DNA of 64,000 nt from Ulota crispa (taxonomy: Eukaryota > Streptophyta > Bryopsida > Orthotrichales > Orthotrichaceae): positions 12,462,817-12,526,816 of the forward strand of contig OY987249.1 of assembly GCA_963920765.1 (NCBI GenBank), in the 5' to 3' direction. Made by a program: the position numbers and the translations under genes. The notes beneath the pieces were generated by a model. That model did not search any database and was not told the origin of the DNA. It worked only from the letters and a program-made list of their open reading frames with translations. This document shows, one piece after another, positions 58,301 to 64,000 of the stretch; positions within the stretch are counted from its first letter, which is position 1; the number at the start of each line of letters is the position of its first letter.

Positions 58301-61300
58301 AAGTTAAGTAAAACCATCCAATATCCAAAGTTGTTGAATATTGCTCACTAATTGTGTTGATTTTGAATCAGCATTTTAGGAAAATGAATAAGCTCGTCAT
58401 ACACTAACCACCAGTTCTTCCTTTCCATTGGTCCCTGCCTTGACCACAGATAATCTAGAGACGCCTGTGCTTGATGGCTCTGTTAATTTAGAACTGTATA
58501 ATAATTTCCCTCATTTTCGGGTCTGCTATGCTATGTGATTTGAATATTAAGAAGTTCTAAAAATTACAATAATTTTTTTGTAAGGATATTGTTAAAAATA
58601 CACGAATGAAGTGGTCTTTAACTCACAAGTAAAAGAAGCGCCTCCATCTCAAGAAAGTTGACGCTGTGCCCCCCAAGAAAAACACCCAATTTTCATTAAA
58701 ACAATACATATCCCTCTTGGCGTGATACTAAATATTTCAATGAACAAAATAATGTACATTGTAAGGTGGGACGTTTCTAGAGCACGTATACATTCATTTG
58801 CATTCTAAAAACCTTTGATTGCAAATGCGTTGAATTGTGCTCTAATTTCACCTTTCCACAAAAAGTTGACTCGTTTTTTCTAAAATCTAAAATTCTTGTA
58901 CACAAATTAATTCAGTTTTTAACGGTACTCTTTACTCAATGAGGTTAACCTAAAATTAGTTGACTCTACGGTAGAATGAGCACCATATGACATAGTACAT
59001 AGAAAGAAATCTAGATAATTAGAGTAGCTCAATGAAAGAATAAGATAACCATCAGATTGATTTATCCCTCAATACCGCATTTCTATAATTATGTAGCAAG
59101 TTTTACTATATATTAATAAAAAATATTCAACTTTGTAAGCACACTATATCACCAAAACAAGACAGTATAACTAGAAGGGCAAGGCGGGCAGTAAAATACC
59201 AAATCCAAGAGTGATGAGTACCAGATTCAACGATGTCACCACAATCAACACAATATCTCTGCAAAAAGAAAAAAAGAAAAAGGAAAAACATTAAAACAAA
59301 AAAAACCACAGTTTCGGAAGTCAATAGCTTCACTAATTGATTTTTAAAATAATCATGCCTAGTTGCATCAAGTACCTAAATGCAACAACCCCAAACTTTA
59401 TAAAAATAGTACATATAGGGCTTTGAGATGTACTCCTTCTCCACATCACAACTTGTGTCAAATTAGAACAACCGTCTACCAATCAAAACTTTGAACCTTT
59501 CTAACTTTTGCATGTGAAAACTCAAAGAGCCCATTGTTTAGCTTCTAAACGTCTAAAAGTGCCTTTGCAACCAATACAATATAGGGCATATTTTTTGTAC
59601 TGGGTTGGATCCACACCTTTACTACATTTGAGATCAACAAAGAAGTTGAAATATAAATCAATGTGATTCTAGTGAGCTATTTGAGATCTAAAAAAAAACT
59701 TCTTGTTAGTAGCAAATGCCAATTATATGACAGCAAATCTACTATCCCATGGGATGTTTACGTTAGGGGGTTATTGCATTGAAATTCTCACCCAAAACTT
59801 TGAACCCATACAACTTTCGCATCTAGTATCCAAATTGCGTGTTTTTTGATGCATCGGAATCCTTGTTGAGCGTTTTTTGATACATTGGAATCCTGGTTGG
59901 TTTGTTAATAAGGACATTTTGAAAACCGGATTGTTTGAAGAATAGGTGTAGTTACCGAGTACCGAAAGAAAAGAAAAGTACTCACACAATGTTGAAGACG
60001 AGGTGATAGGTTTTCTTGTACTTGACAAAGGCCTTGTCAGTGACAACAACAGCCAGGCTATCAAGCTTGGTCTGCGTGGAGTCCAGGGTGGTGTAGAGAT
60101 TCTGGTCATAAGGTTGCACCACGCCCTTGACGGTGTTGAGCGTGCTTGACACGTTCCGGATGGTGGTGGTGGCATTTTGCGCTGCTTCCAAGAGCACAGC
60201 CTCCACGTGGTTCACTTGCGAGTTCAACCTCCGAGCTGCAATGAGCAGCACCACGCTACTGCCACTGCAATACACACCCCATTCCAACCACACGAGTTTT
60301 TCAAATTCTGCAGTCATTTAGGGCATTGGTAAACTCCAAGGTAAGACAAGAAACTTTTTTGCCATTGCCCATGTTGTTAAGAGTGTGGCTTCCTGCCGAA
60401 CATGATTTTAGGATAAACCTTGAGCTTTAAGGACGTTTTGTTGACCATGCACTTGGTCAACTTCAATAAATTGGCCTTGGCTTGCAGCTAAAGGGTGGCT
60501 GCTTTAATGTGACCTAGTACAGCACCAATTGGTAAAAAAGGTAGCCATTTTGTTCCAAACTAGGGTATGAAGTATCCCATTGGCAAAAGATACTGCCTAA
60601 AGCTCTCCAACTACGTATTTTTTACATCTAACTTGGATAATGACAAACTCCAAAAGTGGGACCTTGTGGAAGAATTGGTATTGTGAGTTTCGGCACACTT
60701 CGTAGTTTCCTTTATATTAAAGGACTAGGATTGCCTTTGCCTTGTTGTCAAGGAAAAATACCTCCCGTGTTCACATGGAAGTAAGTGACTAGCAAAACTT
60801 TTGTTTGTTTCGAAATGTGAGAATATCCACTAGAGACGCCCCTTGGATTGTAAATGTTGCTTTAACAAAATTCTTCGCATTTTTGCTTGCCCTTATACTT
60901 GTGAGCATAACAACAAAATTGCAAAGAGGTATCACTATGTGTAACATTCTTGCCAACAAAAAGAACATGTGACAATATTTTCTTCAAGCAAGCATTATTT
61001 ATGCAAACTAAGGGCCTCACACACAGACAATCACATGTTTGGGCCACCAGTAACTCAAGCTCCGTCCTAGTTTCCAGTGGCTTAAATGTGAGAATGCCCT
61101 TGCATGAGGCCCTTAACCTACACTTTGCCAGCTTAGCTTAGCCGGCACAAGGGCTTGGATCCCACAACGAAGGGAATCCGGCCGGCAAAGAGCACTGCCG
61201 TGCCCAACAGCACTTGATGATGGGTACTCCCTCTGTCCTTCTAAAAACGTTCAAAAAGCTTCCTTGTAAAGGATTAACTGTAAACAGTCTTTGTGCTAGT

Positions 61301-62625
61301 GACACATGCATTCTAGAATCAGTATACCATCTACCAAATATATGCAAAATTTCTAGTTTTGATGTCGCCATTTGAGCACCCAAATTCCAAGCAAAAAGTA
61401 TCATATTAGTGCATGGTTGCAAGCTCCTCATTACTGATAGTTTAAAGATTAGTAGCAACAATGGTACCCCATATGGGCAAGGCCAAGCTCGCTAGGAATG
61501 CTCTCTAATCGCTTAACTTGCCCTCATAAGATCATTGAACATGGCAAACGCTTTCCCAGCGTTTGAAATCAGCAAAAGAGGAACTTTTTAGTGGTACAAG
61601 AAATGTGTCTCGTTTGTTGGAGCTTTTTAGAGGGACAGAGGGAGTATTTCGTAACGATGCGCAAGAGACGGAAGATTTTTCATCGGCGGGGATGATGCTG
61701 GCAAGAGAGGGTTAGGGTTACGGCACTCACATGGCGACGGCGGAGAGGAGGAACACGATGAGGCGAGGGGTCCAGAAGAAGGCGCGCGAGCGAGGCCGCT
61801 TGGAGTGCTCCCTCGACCCACACAAACAATTGCAGCACGCGAACAGCAAAAGGAGCAGCCCCAGCGCCAACCACGCAGCGGCGATGGCGTACCCGTAGAT
61901 CCCCGTGAACACCACCGACTGCCACCAAGTCCCCCTTTTCAACACAAATCGTGTCGTCTGACCACGAATGACGCGAAGTCAAGGAAACCAAGCCAAGCGG
62001 CGATGGAGGTGGGGAGTACTCACCGCCCAGTAATGCGTGCTCTTGACGTCGTACCCGTTGCGGTAATGGTGGAAACTGTTGAGAGGGTCGCGGCGATCGT
62101 CACGAGATGCCAATGGCCTGTAATTGAACGTCGAATTCTCTAATAAACCTCTTCTGTGGACTGCAAATACCAAAGCCAAGCCAAGCAAGCCACCCCCGGC
62201 ACTCACTCAGTCAACATCTTGGACTCTCCGTAAAAACATCACGCAAAGCTGCCAACTTGTCAATTGAAGCTCTCCAGAATTCGCTGTGAACTGTTTCACG
62301 AATTCGACACACCCACGAAACCATGGCGATCCGGCTCGGACTCTCCACGAGAATCTTTACGGGGAGGTTTCGAGTCTTAAGCTCTTAGGCAAGGGGTTGA
62401 TGAGAGCTTACCGGCGATCTGCTCTCGGACACCGGACTCGTCGGCGAAGTTTGTCGAAGATAGGAGTTCAAATCTCCCGGTAGTGGCTCCGGCAGCATTT
62501 CTGCTGTTGTCCAGCGCTTGCACCTCCGTCGTCAACGCGAACCTTAGCAGCAAACACAACACCGCCAGCACCAAAATCCGAGAAAATCCATTACTTACGC
62601 GCGATCCGCCTCCTATCGCCATCAT
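55367..62625 (-). CDS. Plant multi-pass membrane protein (At2g12400-type), 11 exons
   Basis: Minus-strand exons: 62412-62625, 62024-62160, 61731-61918, 59986-60264, 59200-59258, 58627-58663, 57956-58027, 57637-57787, 57035-57172, 56681-56786 and 55367-55656. They total 1671 nt and 556 residues, all GT-AG with phases that agree. Order: signal peptide (1 to about 38); DPLNSFHHYRNGYDVKSTHYWA, the family hallmark (about 96-117); TM1 (118-146); TM2 (about 168-192); a long extracytosolic segment with NAT and NVS sites (193-268); TM3 (about 271-291); TM4 (about 300-327); a Cys-rich loop beginning ADDSCLAFKQYL...IPCADL with several N-glycosylation motifs (328-500); TM5 (about 502-523); and a Pro/Thr-rich tail. 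The layout recalls tweety-type proteins. The function is not established, and a plasma-membrane location is inferred. Exon 6 is only 37 nt. Intron 3 holds a Stowaway MITE. Confidence 0.9.
61227..61644. mobile_element. Stowaway-type MITE in intron 3 of the membrane protein gene
   Basis: Left end CTCCCTCTGTCCTTCTAAAA, right end in reverse complement CTCCCTCTGTCCCTCTAAAA, TA on both sides (61225-61226 and 61645-61646). 418 bp, homologous end to end with 17638-18057. Its right end lies about 90 bp from exon 3. Confidence 0.92.
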
Positions 62626-63712
62626 CGCTCACCCCCTGACTAAAACCTTCGGCAATTCCAACGCCCCCCACGTCAAAATCCTCCCCCCAAATCAAAATCT
62701 TCCCAAATATAGGCTTAACGTCCACTTTTTACTGAAAAAGCCTTGCAAGTCAGTGAGAGTCTTTCACTCCATAGCCTCTGCTCTGGAGACACAACCGAGG
62801 CCGCAGTTGCGCAAAGTCCATGATAGAGTGCCGCAGCAACCAAGAGGTGGCGATCGGGCAAGAGCCGGGGCAAGAGCGCACCCCGGAGCTGCGACGAGCA
62901 GCAAACTCCGTCGCGCTTCGTCGTGTTGACATGCCTGTGGCGTCTCCGAAAGGGGAGTGCGAGCAACTGAAAAAGCTTGCAAAAGGCTGGCTGTTGCGTC
63001 TACAGCGACTTGGTCTCACACCCACCTCGGCCCCTTTTGAGCGCTGTCCACGCGAGCTGAGAGCTAAACCTGAACTCCTGGTCTCTCCCCACCTGACAGT
63101 GTTCCGTACTGTTGCTAAAAAAGGCCAAATTTAGCAACAATTCTATTGAAAATTTGCAATTTTTTTGACAGAGCGGTTGAAATTGAATGATTTGCACATT
63201 TCCCGGTGATCGTGGGACTTCGCCGTATGGGAGTTGGGAGTTGGGACCACCGGGGCCTGGAATCACGAAGCTGGTGCGCCGCTTCCGAGACGCTTCTTCT
63301 GTTGTCAGTAGGACCAGGACTTGTGTGCATGCTTTTTGTTTGGTGCCCGGAAGTCGCCATGTCTGCGTCCAAAAGGACCATGAAAAGTCCCTGCAGTTGT
63401 GATTTCAGAAAAAACGTGCCAAAACAAAATGGGACTTGCACAGACCAGTTTGTGCGACCAGGGTGGAAAAGCTCAGGGTTCTCTTTGCACAGAAGCATGA
63501 GACTTTAGAGGTTTACCACTACAAGACTGCGTTTGGAAATCTGGGTGTAAAAGCCTTGAAGTTGGTCTGGATGTAAGAGCCTTGAATTTGGTTAGGTCTT
63601 TTGAAGGAGATAAAATTGACAAACTAAAAAATAGGGGTTGGTTTTTATTTTTATCTTTATCTATGAATAAGCACGAGTTATCCCGATTTGGTTTCACAAA
63701 TTGGTGTTTGCA
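62626..63712. other. Promoter side of the membrane protein gene
   Basis: G+C-rich from 62626 to about 63110, consistent with the leader and promoter of the minus-strand gene. Overlapping frames on both strands here (for example 62820-63134) have no family resemblance. AT-rich after 63500. Confidence 0.4.
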
Positions 63713-64000
63713 TTAACCCCTACATGCCCAAGCTCTTTCTTTTGTGAAAGGCATTGAAAACTGTCACTTCTAGGGCAATGACTAAAAAAAGTAGAAAATT
63801 TGTTTTTTTTATAAATTCAACTGTAGGATCATGTCTTAGACTATGAGAAGTACTTGTGGGAAAAAAATCAGCTTATTCTAAATATAGAGGAATGAGATAT
63901 TGACATCTGAAGTGAAAAAAAAAGTTTTTTTCTTATTGCCCAAAATTTTCAATAGCTTTTGACTTCTCTTAACTTATATCAAAAAAATTGCTTTATGCAA
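63713..64000. mobile_element. TTAA-bounded piggyBac-like element, left part (cut by window end)
   Basis: Begins TTAACCCCTACATGCCCAAG and then follows 34491-34700 with substitutions and small indels (shared cues: GTAGGATC, CACTTCTAGG against CACTTTGGGG, GTACTTGTGGGAAAAAA against GCACTTGTGGGAAAAAA). The right end is outside the window. Confidence 0.8.

Noticed and set aside
62820-63134. A 104-codon plus-strand gene next to the membrane protein start
   Set aside because: It lies in the G+C-rich promoter/leader of the minus-strand gene, other frames there are equally open, and no family resemblance is seen.

Overview
This is nuclear DNA from a land plant or close streptophyte relative. Four genes carry GT-AG introns, the protein families are plant ones (BC10-type DUF266 glycosyltransferase, At2g12400-type multi-pass membrane protein, plant-type FAM32A, plant mitochondrial carrier), and a block of degraded plastid DNA contains ycf2, 5S and 4.5S rRNA pieces. 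The AT-rich, Marchantia-like character of the plastid pieces makes a bryophyte or other seed-free plant my best guess. That is inference, and no species can be named.

Layout. 1-2395: right part of a non-autonomous CACTA element. 2396-9340: gene-poor, with degraded repeats and a decayed coding region (7631-8837). 9355-11260: rearranged plastid insertion (NUPT). 11260-15170: small DNA elements. 17135-18836: alpha/beta hydrolase (+, 2 exons) with an upstream leader. 20267-26342: dense cluster of TTAA-flanked elements and foldbacks. 28297-32005: mitochondrial carrier (+, 7 exons). 33668-36244: more small elements. 36906-37361: intronless FAM32A homologue (-). 38758-39527: 770-bp near-perfect hairpin. 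40798-44183: complete non-autonomous CACTA element, closely similar to the copy at the window start. 45297-48410: nested small elements. 49958-52551: BC10-like glycosyltransferase (+, 3 exons). 53377-53642: Harbinger-like MITE. 55367-62625: five-span membrane protein (-, 11 exons including a 37-nt microexon). 63713-64000: cut-off TTAA element.

The genes look like independent housekeeping or cell-surface genes and do not form a pathway. All four multi-exon models close in frame (813, 1083, 1176 and 1671 nt of coding sequence), which supports the splice sites chosen by eye.

The most striking content is the mobile DNA. No transposase gene is visible, yet at least eight kinds of terminal inverted repeat and target-site duplication can be read. 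The best candidate for something little described is a TTAA-bounded family whose ends resemble TTAACCCCTnAAnGCCCAAG. It looks piggyBac-like, a superfamily rarely discussed in land plants. It occurs as eight two-ended elements of very different internal sequence plus one cut by the window end. One member is a giant hairpin and two are nested inside other foldback elements.
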